Made by a program: the position numbers and the translations under genes
Source of the DNA: Ceratodon purpureus
Taxonomy: Eukaryota > Streptophyta > Bryopsida > Pseudoditrichales > Ditrichaceae
Reading direction: 5' to 3'
DNA length: 64,000 nt
NCBI GenBank assembly: GCA_014871385.1
Contig: CM026421.1
Coordinates: 24,323,752 to 24,387,751 of the forward strand
In this document: positions 63,216 through 64,000 of the stretch, one piece after another
Layout of the letters: each line of letters starts with the position of its first letter
How positions within the stretch are numbered: position 1 is the stretch's first letter
The notes under the pieces: generated by a model
What the model was told of the DNA's origin: nothing
The model's database searches: none
Seen by the model: only the letters and a program-made list of their open reading frames with translations

Positions 63216-63825
63216 TTGTGTAGAAATTATAAATGAATTTATTATATTCTTTCACAATTGAATTGTTACATATAAAAAAATATATATTAGTATTATAAAG
63301 TAAAAATATCCTTGTATCATCAAAGCATAAGGCAACTTGGAGAACATTCTTACTTAACATTGATTAACAATACTCAATCATTCACTTGGAAAACACATGG
63401 CTCCAATTACTATGTCATACTTATTTAAAGGCTAGATAATTTTCAAAAAATATTCATAGAGTTTAAAAAATAAAATAAAATAACAAAAACTTTCATCACT
63501 CCGCATATCATTTGTAGGGAGCAAGTTCTCATAAATAACTCCAATTAAAAAAAAATTAAAAAAAAGAAAAGAAAAAAGAATTGGATTTTTTAATGATAGA
63601 AAAACAAAAATATGGCAAAGTATTTTAGACAATTACTTATTTAAAGTAATATAAAATTACGTTTAAAAAATAAATAGAAATAATACTACAAAACTAAAAA
63701 ATAAAAAAAAATACTTTGGAGAGACAATTTTTATATTTTCAAAAAATAGAAATATTCATACGAATGGCTAACCCACGTACAGTACTCGGACACACCCGGT
63801 TTTTAAAAGGAAAAAGGACAGTGAA
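63208..63825. other. AT-rich, no gene seen
   Basis: No feature beyond short A and T runs. Confidence 0.6.
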
Positions 63826-64000
63826 GGAAACTTCAAGGAGTAGGAAGAAAGAGGGTCAAAGAAAGAACGGAAGAGAGGAGAAGGAAGAAAGAGGGCAAAG
63901 AAAGAAAGAGAAGGAGAAGGAAGAAGAGGGCAAAGAATAAAGAGAAGGAGAATGAAGAAAGAGGGGCAAAGAAAGAAAGAGAAGGAGAAGAAGAAAAGAA
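63826..64000. repeat. Purine-strand GA-rich tandem repeat, runs off window
   Basis: Almost pure purine on the + strand, in repeated units of roughly 35 bases with cores GAAAGAGGGCAAAGAAAG and AGAGAAGGAGAAGG. The Lys/Glu frame across it is low complexity and not a credible gene. Confidence 0.85.

Noticed and set aside
63716..63940. A Lys/Glu-rich frame at the right end
   Set aside because: Product of the GA-rich tandem repeat.
1..64000. tRNA, rRNA, CRISPR arrays, bacterial operons
   Set aside because: I saw no cloverleaf, rRNA core sequence or spaced repeats. The introns and element types exclude a bacterial source.

Overview
This is nuclear DNA of a plant-like eukaryote. Coding islands are split by short introns (about 50 to 350 bases, GT-AG) and lie in AT-rich, transposon-filled intergenic DNA. 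A chromodomain Ty3/gypsy retrotransposon, CACTA-like and other miniature inverted-repeat elements, and a plant-style DUF547 protein point to a streptophyte. A START-like phosphatidylinositol transfer domain, not typical of flowering plants, makes a non-seed plant (bryophyte, lycophyte or fern) or streptophyte alga more likely. That placement is inference.

Layout. Positions 3-4493 (+) hold the 3' part of a 12-exon leucine-rich-repeat gene, possibly XRRA1-like. Positions 6353-7431 (+) hold a compact three-exon DnaJ gene with J-domain and RRM-like regions (DNAJC17-like). From about 8.2 to 37.2 kb the window is a tandem segmental duplication. Three roughly 7-10 kb units, plus a scrambled fourth fragment, each carry a minus-strand five-exon coiled-coil gene of unknown function. 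All three copies are intact in splice sites and frame except for one in-frame stop each, a different stop codon at a different place in the same exon. The units have diverged through minisatellite growth and element insertions.

From 46.0 to 38.07 kb (-) lies the best-supported gene, with 22 coding exons. It encodes about 848 residues: an RdgB-beta/PITP-type lipid-transfer domain, an acidic linker, a B-box-like double zinc finger and a C-terminal DUF547 domain. The frame carries through all junctions except exon 17/18.

From 48.9 to 58.3 kb mobile elements dominate: two inverted-repeat elements flank a 6.6 kb chromovirus (50489-57066). Its LTRs differ at only 2 of 303 positions, but its coding region carries stops and frameshifts. 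Positions 58.3-64 kb are AT-rich, with simple repeats and no gene I can support.

The genes do not form an operon or pathway. The most notable items are the PITP/B-box/DUF547 fusion with altered inositol-contact residues, the coiled-coil family with one private stop per copy, and a chromovirus with a correctly phased -1 slippery heptamer in its gag/pol overlap.
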